Position numbers and translations under genes: made by a program. Positions 21,024 to 33,455 of a DNA stretch of 64,000 nt are shown here, one piece after another (the stretch's first letter is position 1; each line of letters begins with the position of its first letter). The notes under the pieces are model-generated. The model ran no database searches. It saw nothing but the letters and a program-made list of their open reading frames with translations, and was not told the DNA's origin. Source of the DNA: Euphorbia lathyris. Its lineage: Eukaryota; Streptophyta; Magnoliopsida; Malpighiales; Euphorbiaceae. The stretch lies in contig NC_088915.1 of the NCBI RefSeq assembly GCF_963576675.1, forward strand, positions 44,669,501 to 44,733,500. Direction: 5' to 3'.

Positions 21024-22303
21024 TGTTGTCCTCTGAACAGACTCTAGCAAGTGCACTAGATACAAGTAATAAAGTGATAAGTTGAGTATCGTCTCCACAG
21101 GGATTGATGACCAAATTTTACCAGAAGAATGTTGCAGAACAGGGTGTTCGTGGTGTGTGAATTCTTTATATTGAGAGATATTGTGAATAAGTAACAAAGT
21201 CAAAGATTTAACTTATAAAAACGATTACTTGATAATGATAAAAATGTAGAACAAGCTAGGCACAGCGGAACAGGTTACCTTAAGTCCCTAAACACCTTAT
21301 TTATTCATGAATGACGCAAAGTGAAGTCAATGTCTCTGCTTTAATGCTCACTTAAGTCAACTCTCGTGTGTTCTTAAGATTCTAAGACTTACTACAACCA
21401 TAAGCGTCCCTAAGGTTGGTTCTTTCTTGCATTACGATTGAAACAACATTTCAATAAAGAAAACCCTTGATACAACCTCCTAACATTCCTGCTTCGGGGT
21501 TGGATGTTTGATAAAAGGTTCGGTGAAGATGAAAGCAGTTCCCTATCATTCATCTAGCACTAGCATACATGCATAAGCAATGGAATAGAAAGCTTCATCA
21601 AACACTTCATAAATTAACAACATTCATTCATAAATAGAAATTAGAGAACTTACATAACCGGCCCTAACTGGCCGAACCTATTCAAAATGACTACTCACTC
21701 ATACTGCCGAGTCAACAGTCTGCTTCCATTCTATAGAGCTCCATTAATGGAGTCATCTTCCTCGAGAGCTCTTCTCTCTACCCAAATGTCTATTTTTAAG
21801 TTCAACAAAAGATGATATATCTCCCCCTTTTCCTTTCCCTACTACGTCTATTTAAGGGAAAAAGAAAAGGTCAACACGGTACATAAAGTATCCGAGAAAA
21901 TATTACAAAAACCAACCAAATTGTTCACAGATCTTAGAGTGCTAGAAGTGGTTAAAATCCTTTTGACCCTTGAACACTCAAGGGTCGAACTTTCATGTCA
22001 TCATGCCACTTTTAAACTGCTCTTATCCGCCTTTCCTGCCTACCGCACCTGCTTTCTGTCCTGTCGCTATCCGTCATCAGAAATTTACAGTGTTAGACCG
22101 CTGGATCAAAGAAGGCTCAACTCCTCATGGTATGCGCGAAACAGGCTGCTTCCAGTCTGTTCGACTTAATCTTTCCTTATCTGCACAAAACACTTATAAG
22201 ACCTTCTTTCTTATATTTTAACCTTAAAAACACCCTTAATTCATTATAAATAACATGTTAAATTGTAGTCAAATTCATGCCTAACAGGCAGCGACCCCGA
22301 ACA
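21024..22303 (-). repeat. 5' LTR of Athila-3
   Basis: On the minus strand it starts TGTTCGGGGTCGC (22303) and ends GAGGACAACA (21024). It is 1280 bp, with TG...CA ends next to the primer site. The sequence is unlike the Athila-1 and Athila-4 LTRs. Small frames within it have no recognisable product. Confidence 0.75.
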
Positions 22304-22655
22304 GCTATTCGAATATATTTTTTTAAAAATTAAATATATATATATATATATATAATTGTTTTAAAACAGTTTCAAAATAATTTTCTGAATATTAGAAAAT
22401 AGTTTTATCTTTTAGATTTAATAAAACCAAAACGTTTTAATTATCTAACTATAAAACCTTTAGATTTTGTTTAAACGATTATCAACCGAAATAATCAGGA
22501 ACTATGCATAATCAGTTTTAATTAACAAGTAATCAAAACTTATTTATCTTTAGATTAATTAAACTAACCGATTAATTAATTAACCTAACTATAAATTTAT
22601 TCAATCTGATTGAAAAACTCTTTTATTTACATATATGAAATAACAGATTAACATA

Positions 22656-22668
22656 GGCTCTGATACCA
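22656..22668 (-). promoter_or_regulatory. Primer-binding site of Copia-B
   Basis: The minus strand reads TGGTATCAGAGCC, matching the 3' end of initiator Met-tRNA. It is one base from the LTR. Confidence 0.85.
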
Positions 22669-22669
22669 A

Positions 22670-24501
22670 TGTAGGAAAATAGACAAGCCTAGGCGTAACG
22701 GAATAATAAAATTTTATCTATTTTATCTATTTCCATTTTCCAAGATTTGTTAATTGTTATTTCATATAAAGAGGGATAGAAAGTAATACCTTTGGTGAAG
22801 AACTATCTACCGTTGCAAACGAAGTGCCCACAACTTCTTATTATCAACTCGTGAGCAACGAACGTTTTTATTCAACACAGAAAAAACAAAACTAATCAGT
22901 AATCAACCTTTACAGTATAGCAATCGCAATAATTGCCTCTAACGGAAATCGATACGAGATCAAAGAGGGAGTAAGAAATAACGTAAATTAGCCGAGACAA
23001 AAGACGGAACGATTCCTCTCCTCCTGTTTTGTGTGTTTCGAAATTTATGGGGTTAGAGAGTCTATTTATAGACTTCTCTAAACCCTAATCCCAGTTGTAT
23101 TAGGTAATTAAATAATTGGAATCTTATTCGGAATAGGATTCCTAATTAGATAATTAAATAAACACTTTACTATTATCTAAATAATAACTAATTATATCTA
23201 GATAATTATTATTAATCAAATTAATAATTAATTAATGTTAGGGATAATTAATTAGAGTTTCAATCACATAAAAACTTCTAATTAATATTATCAGATAATC
23301 TTTTAATTTAATTGATAACCATAATCAAATTATAATTATTAATCAAATTAATTTATCCCTAAATTAATACAAATTTCGGCCCATATATGTATGTCCCACT
23401 AATTACATTTTCATCCTCCGATTCCAAGTCCCATATGCGACCCATTAGGTTCTTTATTGCCACTAGCCGTATATATCCTTTGAAATTATTCATCACGATT
23501 AATTCCAACATATATATATATAACAGAATACCGTCGCGAGCTGTTACTAGCAGAACCTATGATATTCCCCCAGAGCAATTAAGAAGTCAGGTTGATAACT
23601 GACGTTAACCTTTCTGCATTAGGTACAGTATAATACGATCCTTCATCAACTATATCCTGTCGGTCAATTTCTTATAACCATGGAACGTGTCAAGGTTACA
23701 TATAACGAAGAGTCCGGTTTTACTTGTACAGGTTGAATTCACTCTGAAAAGATAAGCTAAGTGAAAAGTTCATTTCTACTCTTAATTGTATCACATTGCA
23801 AGGATTTCAGTCAATTGACCACAAGCGGCCATTTGGATATATCTCCCACTTATCGGGAGTGACGAATGCTCAATCTGACATTAGCTATTCTGCAATTACT
23901 TTGTGTGATACCCAACCCTGCTCTCACACACCCCAGGCTCTCACCTGTTGGATCGTGCTCGCACAGAATCAAAGTATCAGACTCCATAATCCAGAATCAC
24001 AAATTAACGAATGTTTGAGTCTGAGGATTAGTTATACCTACTAATACCAATGAGATGAACAGTTGACACATTAGATAAATCAATTCATTCTGTTATCTCA
24101 AGTCGGGTCCCAATCCTAATGAACTCCTTCACCGGATCCATGTAACTGTCTAGATATCTGAATATCTAAAGCTTGTGAGATCAGCTTTCTGTCTCGATAG
24201 AAAACACTATTACATGCAAGTCTCAACAGTAATATGCCAACCCCTATAACATATTACTTGACTTGGGTTTACTTTAAGTCTATTGGTTCTATTATAAAGT
24301 ACAGTCTCACTTCATGCTTGTATGAACACTTTATAACTACTTAAATAAACTTAGGGTTACTTTCTTTATGAAAGATTTGTGCCTTTATATATAGTTACAT
24401 TTTAATGCTATATATCTGATTAAACAAATGATCAAATAAACAATTTATTCATTAATATCAATATCCTAAAACAATTGTCTTTAGGACACTAAACTCCAAC
24501 A
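22670..24501 (-). repeat. 5' LTR of Copia-B
   Basis: On the minus strand it starts TGTTGGAGTTTAGTGTCC (24501) and ends TTTTCCTACA (22670). It is 1832 bp. It is clearly homologous along its length to the LTRs at 46379-48209 (1831 bp), 52436-54844 and 56329-57325, but is more diverged. Confidence 0.8.
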
Positions 24502-25380
24502 ATATAGTTATGATCTATCTTCGGGCGTCTCCTGTTGCGTGATCTACTCCGTTGTGATGAGGAGGAACTGGACGATGAAGCAGGATCTGGACGATGAAGC
24601 AGGATCTGATGGAGATCGTCCGCCATTTCCTTCCTGTCCTCTGGGTGGGGGACGTCCACCACCACCTCCCTGTCCTGGCGGCGGGGGCAGCGGTATTACC
24701 TATCGATGTGATATAGTCTGCCTTCTGCTTCGGGAACGAGATCTAGATCGTCTTCGCCCACGGGATCTGGTCCGCCTTCTGCGCCTTGGATCGACCAGTT
24801 CATCCTGCAGGCGACCAGGATCGACTGTCTCATTGATTTGCCCTTGCCCAGCTTGTGTTCCAGTTGGCACCGGAGGTACCTGGGGTTCTCCAATGGTGAT
24901 TCCTGTATTCACTGGTGTTTTTCGGGGGTACCCGGCGGTTCCTCTAACTTCCTTCTGGTACATCCTCAAACAGTCTTCTACCTGTTGGTGGGACACTGCC
25001 TAGCTCTGTGCTAGTGACAACCGCATCCGCAGGGTGGGACTGTAAGAAGGCAGAATCGTTATGGGCTCCCGGTCTGATAATGGCGGTTTGCCAAGCGGAT
25101 GTCCTCGACCTTGGTGGGGGACGGTACAAAGGGGGAATGACTCCCATTGTGGGTCCACCTATAAGGGATTATCAAGGTACGCTTTCAATCGATCCGCCAT
25201 AGCTGATTCATAAGTGTTTTCTACCAAACCTGTGACAATATCGGCGAAATAATCTGGCGACATCTCCCTAACATCATGAACGAGGGGTGCATCAGGATCT
25301 GGGTTGTTGGTGTTTGTCTGGGGATTACCGACTGAAGTTGGTATTGAAGGTGTTGTTGTTCCGGTTGAAGGGCCCTTCAT
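24502..25380 (-). pseudogene. Gag fragment of element E, frameshifted
   Basis: The N-terminus at 25380 reads through 25159 (DVREMSPDYFADIVTGLVEN). The protein then continues in another frame at 25147-24944 (Pro-rich, AFLQSHPADAVV) and back at 24996-24700 (SHQQVEDCLRMYQKEV, then the Arg/Ser repeat). At least two frameshifts are needed to join them. The fragment ends at 24502, where Copia-B begins. No capsid core is left in the window. Overlapping plus-strand frames here are shadows. Confidence 0.6.
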
Positions 25381-25445
25381 TTGCCATTTTGTGATTGTGA
25401 ACTAAGTCCTTTTGTGATCAGAACTTCCACGCTCACCGCACCAAT

Positions 25446-25944
25446 TGATGACTGGTAATGAAATCTACGATCGGAGCTCTTCTATGTGAGGCGCCGTTGG
25501 GATCGGCGAGGGACACTCCGATGCCAAAGTCAGTAACTTGTATGAGAATAAACTATAAGCACGAAGTAGGGTTTAGAAAAAGTGTGTCCCTCAATATCTT
25601 GGGGTGCAAGCTATTTATACTCATGTAATCGTAATTCCGGATAACTAGAAAGTCTCCATTAATGCCTCATTAATGGCGGTTACTGATCTTATTCAAGTAT
25701 GACCGTTAGCTCATTAATGGGTTATTAGTTGCCTTTATTGGGAATCGGTTTGGCCGTTCCTTGGGCGTATCCAGGTTTGACGGATCTCCCAAGGCGTTTG
25801 ACCCTCTGTGGCGTGTTGAGAAATCCGTAGATCCGCCACCTATGAGTCTTGCTTCATACACCATTGCTTTGGCGATCTTCCTTATCCGCAGTCATTTTGG
25901 CTAATTACCCTTTTAGTCCTGTAGATAATATCTGGATGTTATCA
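25446..25944 (-). repeat. 5' LTR of element E
   Basis: It is 499 bp with minus-strand ends TGATAACATCC (25944) and ACCAGTCATCA (25446). The adjacent bases 25426-25444 read TTGGTGCGGTGAGCGTGGA on the minus strand and may be the primer site; I cannot assign the tRNA. Confidence 0.6.
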
Positions 25945-26170
25945 ATAACGTAATAAATTTAAATACATGAACGAATGTATCAATTCAGTTAGTTTTGTAA
26001 TTTACCCTAAAATCAATGGTAATATAAACAAAGTAACTTCAAAAATACAGAAAGGACAGAAATTGATTGATGGAAGTACGTAATTGTTTATGATTTTTAT
26101 CATTCAATAATAATAATAATAATAATTCAACATTTTCATTTGGACAAGGTTAGTTCCCAGCCCGTCACGC
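25945..26170 (+). promoter_or_regulatory. 5' flank of PDF1B between element E and the start codon
   Basis: These 226 bases are AT-rich, with an AAT run at about 26106-26128. I see no convincing TATA box at a usual distance from a defined transcription start. This is all the non-transposon DNA upstream of the gene in the window. Confidence 0.4.
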
Positions 26171-26384
26171 ATGGCAGCTCTTGCGGCTTCTCTTCGCCCG
26201 TCTTCACTATTGCCGCGAACTCTTTTCCTTCCAATTCTGCTCCGTCAAATCGGTTTTTCTGCTATCTGTCCCCGTATCAGTCGTTTATCCTCGGATTCCC
26301 GCTTCGTTTCCACCCCCAAACCTCCTGTGACGGCAGTTCGTGCTCAGACTAAGCGAGGTTTTTCAGAACACAAAGTAGCCACTC
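26171..26384 (+). CDS. PDF1B: PDF1B exon 1 (transit peptide)
   Basis: It encodes residues 1-71 and the first base of codon 72. It ends at the donor GTAAGC. Intron 1 is only 137 bp and ends in a pyrimidine-rich acceptor at 26520-26521. Confidence 0.88.
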
Positions 26385-29300
26385 GTAAGCAAAATTCTAA
26401 TTTATACTCTTCGACATTCTTGTGGAGTGTACTTTAATCTTTTCTAGTGGTTTTGATTTCTATAAATTGACTGCAGTTCTAAGGTTCATTCTTTTTATAT
26501 GTACATTACTTACATCAATAGCTGCTGATCTTTACTTCGAATCACCGCTCAAAATTGTGGAATATCCGGACCCTATACTGAGGGCGAAAAATAAGCGAAT
26601 TGATACATTTGATGAGAACTTGAAGAAGCTTGTTGACCACATGTTCGATGTAATGTACAAGTAAGTTTTAGTTCTATTGCAGACTAATATGATACCGTTG
26701 GTTGCTCCATCATTTTTGAGGTGGGAGCTAATATCTAATGCTGATCATGTATTAGTTGAGATTTTGTTTTTATTTCTATTGAAGTGTTTCATATTTTAGT
26801 CAAAGGTTACTTCTGTATTAGCTGTGGACGTGATTATTGAGTTCCTGAAATTCTCATTAGGCAATGTTAAATATGCTTAATTGGTTGTTAGGCTGTTAAG
26901 TTATACGAATTTGTGGCAAAATTCAATTCAAGAGTCTCTCAGTTCCTACTCGAATCACTATTCTATTTCCTCATTATCGTTGAGGAGGTTATCTCCCCTC
27001 CTAATCCAGTCCTTATTTTGTTTTTTATTAATAGTTTATTATTGAATCTCTCTATTCTCACTATTGTTAAATATAACAACACGTAATAATTTTAATAATA
27101 AAATAAATGAAGAATATTGTTAGAGATGACATGTATTTTAATGTCTTAAATTACTAAGAGTCAATTGTTTATATTATTTTTAGAGAGTGAACTAAGAGTC
27201 CCTTAGAGACGCTCTTATATATTTGAGGCAATCCTCTGCCTTTGAGGTATCTTTTGGGTGAGTGGGGTCTTTGTTTATATGGTATTAGAGTCACGGTTCA
27301 ATGTTTGGTTCCCCACTAATATTAGCTTCGCGCTCCAAATGAATTGGGCATGAGGGTTGTGTTATATATCCCACATTGCTTAACTAGGGAGCTACGTGAC
27401 TCTTTATATATGTGAATCAATCCTCTTCCTTTGAGGTAAGTTTTAAAGTGATATAGTCACGGAAGCAAGTTAAGGAGATGGTCTCTCATTGTATTTCTGG
27501 GCGAATGCTTATTCTTCTGTCAGGAGGCAACTACCTTTGTTGAATTATATGACGTTATTAGTTCTTATCCGCCTATTCCACCCGTTGGTTGTTTAATCAG
27601 CAAAATTGATGCTTTACCATTCATCCGAAGTAAGTATATATGACTCTGTGAATGTTTACGGTCTGACTCTGAAGTCATATTTTGCCTTCATGCTGCATTT
27701 TTATGTATGAGCATGCTTTATTTGATATTTTATGCTTTACCCCTTCTTTTTCCTATTTGAGTACCTATTTCTTAGATCGTTCTTATCATTTAATGATTAT
27801 ATAACATATTTGATTGTATCATAGTTGTCGTGAATCATCGTAAGATTTAGTCAAATTCATAATATTATAAAAAACAAAATATTTACTATATTGAACTCAA
27901 AATATTATCAAATATTAGTCTAGAAATGCAATTTTAATGTCAAAAAAGAAATCATATTACAATTCAAATCTAATGCAAATGCAATCCTAATAAAACTAAT
28001 TCACAAATCGGACTCTGTTTAATAACTTAGTGGAGATGAAGAGCTTGAACTTCTGACTTCTTTTTTTGCCTTGTTGTCAACTTGATAATGAAGATCTGAC
28101 TCGAAATAGAGCTGAATCGAATCGAATAGTACTTGTTACAATTAGATTCACTCTATAGATTCGGCTCGAAATAGAGCTAGATCGAATCGTACGATTCGAA
28201 TTGTACGATTCGAATCGTCAATTGTAAGATTCTAACAACAGTGGATTGTACCATAATGCTACACATTTATGCTATGGCAATGCCACCATCATGCAATGCT
28301 TCGGCAATAAGAATTTGCTTATGCTTATAAAAAATCCTCCCACCTTACAGGTTGTGATCAAAACTTGTTGGCTTCCTTTTTCACAGAACTGATGGTATTG
28401 GGCTCTCAGCACCTCAAGTAGGAATTAATGTTCAACTCATGGTGTTTAATCCAGTTGGTGAGAGAGGTGAGGGAGAGGAAATTGTTCTCATCAATCCAAG
28501 AGTCAACAAATATTCAAAGAAAATGGTGCCCTTTAATGAAGGGTGCCTTTCTTTTCCTGGGATCTATGCTGATGTGGAGGTACATATTCTACTAAAGAAT
28601 TTGTCCCTTTTGCTGGGCTCTGTTTAAATTTTTGTCAGAACCAAATTTACTATTTAAATCGCTTTTAAGTATAACCAAGCTCATAAGTCCAATTTGTCAA
28701 ATTTGATGAATTTTGAAGAAAATTTGAATAATGACAGCAAAAAACAAAAATAAATCAAACTAAGAAAAATAGCAATAACTATATGCATAATTTATTATAT
28801 GATTACAAATTGTCTTTGATTGATAGATTCAACTGTTAAATAAATCTTAAAGAACTGTTAGAATATTTTAGCAATCCACAAGTGTGAAAACTTATTACAT
28901 TTGTAAGTTATAGACAGGTTGGAAGAGGCAGAGTCATTTGCAACGAACATCTAGACCTCAGCCTAGTTAGCGTGCATCCCATGCATAGTTGTTAAATCGA
29001 GATTCGACTCGTGAATCTCATTTTGTGAATCGAGACTCGTGAATCGAATCGTAAAATTCGGATCAAATTCAAAATATTATAAAAAATAAAATATTAACCA
29101 TATTTAACTTTAAATATGAGTCTAAAAATGCAATTTTAATATCCAAATAGTCATCTATAAACCTTTTTAATTTCATAACTTCACTGAAGTGAAGAGTCGT
29201 AAATTATTTGAAACCTAATTCTATGTGTGTATTTTTATAACTCATAATTTAATAATTCTGCAACGAAGAGTTCACAAATAAGTCATTTTATAAACCATAC

Positions 29301-32300
29301 AAAAAACATCCATAATAAAATAAGTCCTTAATTCTTCAAAAACATCTAATACTTAAACAAAATTTGTATCATAAACCTATTAGATTATAATTTGTATCAT
29401 AAACATAAACCTATATAATATAAGTACCTAAATCATAACCCCAAAATTTGCATCAAAAACCTATTAAATTATAATTTGTATCATAAAAATAAACCTATAT
29501 AATATAAATAACTAAATCATAACCCAATTAAATCTAGATGGAAGACTTACATATAAACTTCCACAAAATAAACTTCCACAGAAAAAACGCACACCACACC
29601 AGAGATGAACATTAGGATGAAGGGAAGAGAAGAAAAATCGCGCCCAGGAGGAGGACTTGTCCAGAAAAATCGTAGAGCAGGAAGACTTCTACAGAAGAAA
29701 TCACACATAGGAGGAAGACTTGCAGTGCAAAAATCGTGATGGAAAAGGATGCGCAGACGGAGAAGAGAGATATTAGGCATGGTGCCATGAATCGACCGAA
29801 TCGGGTGACTAGGCCGATTCACCACCAATTCGGCTGATTCATGAAGGCTTCGAGTCGTACATAGATACGACTCGAAATCTTCATGAATCGACTCCAAATG
29901 TACGAGTCATGTCGACTCGTACGATTCTAACAACTATGATCCCATGATCCCATATATATTGAGGCAAATTAGACTTTAGTTGACCTTGTCAGCATTGTCC
30001 CTCTGATCGTGAAGAAATAGCACAATTTGTAATCTAAGTACATTGTCCCTCTGATCGTGAAGAAATAGCACAATTTGTAATCTAAGTACATTGTGCCTGC
30101 TTATTGATCCCTCTCTTTTTTATATATGTGTATATATAGGGGAGGGCTATTACGAGAACATTTATGTGAAAATGGTTTTTTTATGTGAAAACATTCTCAT
30201 TAACTGTATTATTGTAATACAACAACAACAACAAAGCCTTAGTCTCGAAATGATTCGGGGTCGGCTAATATGAACCATCATATAAAACTGTGAAATCAAG
30301 TCGTGTCAGCGACACAAATTCTCTCCCTCCACTCTTTCCTATCCACTACCATATTTTCCTTAATCCCCAATAAACTCATATCACTCTCGATCACCCTCCT
30401 CCAAGTTTGCTTAGGTCTTCCCCTACCCCTCACCCCTACATCCCTTTGCCACTCTTCAGCCCTCCTAACCGGCGCATCAAGCGCTCTTCGCCTTACATGG
30501 CCAAACCACCTTAGTCGGTTTTCCCTCATTTTATTGTCAATAGATATAACCCCTACTTTTGTCCTAATTATTTCATTACTCACCCGATCCTTTCTCGTAT
30601 GACCACACATCCATCTCAACATACGCATCTCCGCCACCGACATCTTATGAGTGTGACAGTGTTTCACTTCCCAACACTCCGTACCATATAACAATGCTGG
30701 TCTGATTGTCGTGCGTTAGAATTTTCCCTTCAATCTATTTGGCAGCTGGGGTCACAAAGGAAACCTGTAGCACTCTTCTACTTCGCCCAACCAGATTTAA
30801 TCCTATGAGCAACATCTCCATCTACTTCTCCATCTGTTTGGATAATAGATCCTAAATACCGAAAGCAATCCGATGCCTGAACAACTCTCCCATCTAGGGT
30901 GATTGTCCCTGCCTCCATACTCCTATCGCCGCTAAACTTACACTTCAAATATTCTGTCTTACTTCGGCTCAGCTTAAAGCCTCTAGATTCTAAAGTTTGC
31001 CTCCATAGTTCCAACTTCCTCTCCACGCCTTCTTTCGTCTCATCAACCAACACAATATCATCTGCAAACAACATGCACCATGGTATACCATCTTGGAGTG
31101 AACTCGTTAGTTCATCCATAACGATGGCAAAAAGAAATGGGCTTTGCAGAGCCTTGATGCACTCCAATCGTAATAGGGAACTCTTCAGTCTTCCCAACAA
31201 TGGTGCGTACACTCGTGCATGCTCTCTCATACATGTCCTTTATGATGTCAACATATATCTGCGAAATGCCTTTCCTTATTAAGGCCCACCAAAGTACTTC
31301 CCTTGGTACCTTATCATATGTCTGCAAGTCTTTCTTCTTATTTCGATAGTGCTCCATTAATTGTCTCATTAGATGGATGGCTTCCATAGTTGATCTTCCC
31401 GGCATAAAGCCAAACTGGTTTTCCGAGATCTTCACCGTCCTCCTTAGCCTTTGTTCGATCACTCGCTCCCACAGTTTCATAGTGTGACTCATTAATTTGA
31501 TTCCTCGATAGTTGGCACAATCTTGGACATCACTTTTGTTCTTATACAACGGGATTAGAATACTTTTCCTCCATTCGGATGACATCTTATTGTTTCTCCA
31601 AATTTTGTTGAAGAACGTCGTCAACCATTCGATTCCTCTCTCTCCCAAATATCTCCAAATCTCAATAGGGATGCCATCAGGTCCTACTGCTTTCTTCAAT
31701 CTCATCTTATTTAATGCCATTTTGACTTCACCCTTTTGAATTCTCCGTATGCATTCACGATTTATCATATCGTAAGGGATACTTATATCTCCAACCTCTT
31801 GTCCGCGATCTCCATTAAATAAGTTATCAAAATAGGACCTCCATCGTTCCTTGATATCCTTATCTCCAACTAAGACTTTTTGGTCCACATCCTTCACACA
31901 TTTAACTTTTCCGAGATCTCGCATCTTCCTATCTCTCATCCGAGCAATTCTATATATGTCTCTTTCCCCTTCCTTCGTATCCAATCTTGTGTACAGATCC
32001 CGATTCTCCTTTGCTCTAGCATCTCGTATGACCTTCTTTACTTCCCTTTTAGCTTCTTTGTACTTTTCGTAGTTCTCATCACTCCTGCACTTCCCTAATA
32101 TTTTATAGGATTCTCGCTTACTCTTTACTGCTTGTCGTACTTCTTCTGTCCACCAAGATGTGTCCTTACCTGGTGGCATGCTACCTTTAGATTCCCCTAG
32201 AACTTCCTTCGCTACCTCCCTTATACTATGCTCCATCTTAGTCCATATCGAATCTATATCTAAATCCATATTACAAGTCCAAATATCTTTTTTGGCTATC

Positions 32301-33424
32301 TCATCCACAAATTTTTGTTGATTCTCCCCTTGCAGTTTCCACCACTTAATCTTAGTCTCCACTTGTGGTGTTCGTTTTCTCATACATCTCCTACTTCGAA
32401 AATCAAGCACCACTAATCTATGTTGGGTTGTCGTACTCTCACCAGGGATCACCTTACAATCAATATAACTCTTTCTCCAAGCACTCCTTACTAGGAAGAA
32501 GTCAATTTGGCTCGCATTACCGCCACTCAGATAAGTCACTAAGTGGGATGTTCTTTTCATAAACCATGTGTTCATGATACTCAAGTCATAGGCTGATGCG
32601 AATTCCAAGATATCATTTCCTGCTTCATTTTTATCTCCAAAACCATACCCTCCATGAACACTCTCAAACCCATCTCGCCTAGAACCTACGTGTCCATTGA
32701 GATCACCACTTAGTACCATCTTTTCATCGCTAGGAACCTGTTGCACCACTTCCTCCAAGTCCTCCCAAAAAGCTTGTCTTAGAGACATCTAATCCTATTT
32801 ACGGCGCATATGCACTTATGACATTCACAACCTCATCGCCTATCACAAGCTTAACACTCATAATTCTATCGCTCTTCCTAGACACCGCTACTACATCATC
32901 AATATACTCCCTATCAATAAGAATACCTACTCCATTTCTACCCTTATCCTTTCTTGAGTACCACAGTTTATAACCCCAATGAGCTATCTCTCTAGCCTTG
33001 GCTCCAACCCACTTGGTTTCTTGTAGGCACATTATATTTATTCTCCTCCTCTTCATAACATCTACAATTTCAGCTAATTTTCCTGTCAAAGAGCCTATGT
33101 TCCATGTCCCAAAGTGTAACCTATTACCCCTACCCCTACCATTACCATTACCGTGGACTAGCTTATTGTAATATGAAATATAAATCTGTATACACGTGGA
33201 TTCATCTCTCCCTCACCATCACCATCATCTTCCTCACCTTATTTCCTCCATTTTTACTCTTCAAACTTCTCCAAACTCATTCTTCCTCATTTTTCGCGTT
33301 CTTTATACTAAATCGAAGCCCACAACATGAGCTACAAGTGCATGTAAGAATAAGAGATTGATTTTGCGTTTTTATTGAGTAGAAATTCGTAATATGGACC
33401 ATCCCTTTTATTTCTCTACCCTAT

Positions 33425-33455
<31 letters not shown>

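Larger units (their letters stand above)
17616..22303 (-). mobile_element. Athila-3: 5' part of an Athila element, cut by the Tat insertion
   Basis: Minus-strand order: LTR (22303-21024), primer site (21017-21000), gag and pol in one frame (20932 to 17616). The sequence stops within RT at 17616, where the Tat LTR begins; the rest of pol lies to the left, outside the window. Bases 22304-22308 (gctat) would be one target duplication. It is inserted in the leader of Copia-B. Confidence 0.85.
22304..24501 (-). mobile_element. Copia-B: 5' LTR and part of the leader of a Ty1/copia element
   Basis: The LTR (24501-22670), primer site (22668-22656) and about 350 bp of AT-rich leader remain; the rest was displaced by Athila-3. 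The leader and the LTR are clearly the same family as Copia-C (for example the leader before 56314). It is inserted in gypsy element E at 24501/24502. Confidence 0.8.
24502..25944 (-). mobile_element. Gypsy element E: LTR and start of gag, truncated by Copia-B
   Basis: An LTR (25944-25446), a presumed primer site and a decayed gag (25380-24502) remain on the minus strand. An Arg/Ser-rich region in gag (RRRRRTRSRGRRRSRSRSRS) fits Gag of the Tat type. The right flank 25945-25949 (ataac) would be one target duplication. It lies only 226 bp upstream of the PDF1B start codon. Confidence 0.65.

Noticed and set aside
24539..25003. Plus-strand 154-codon Pro/Gly/Cys-rich frame
   Set aside because: It is the reverse of the Arg/Ser-rich part of gag of element E.
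26422..26664. 80-codon frame overlapping PDF1B exon 2
   Set aside because: It starts in intron 1; the true exon begins at 26522 after a good acceptor, and joins exon 1 in phase.
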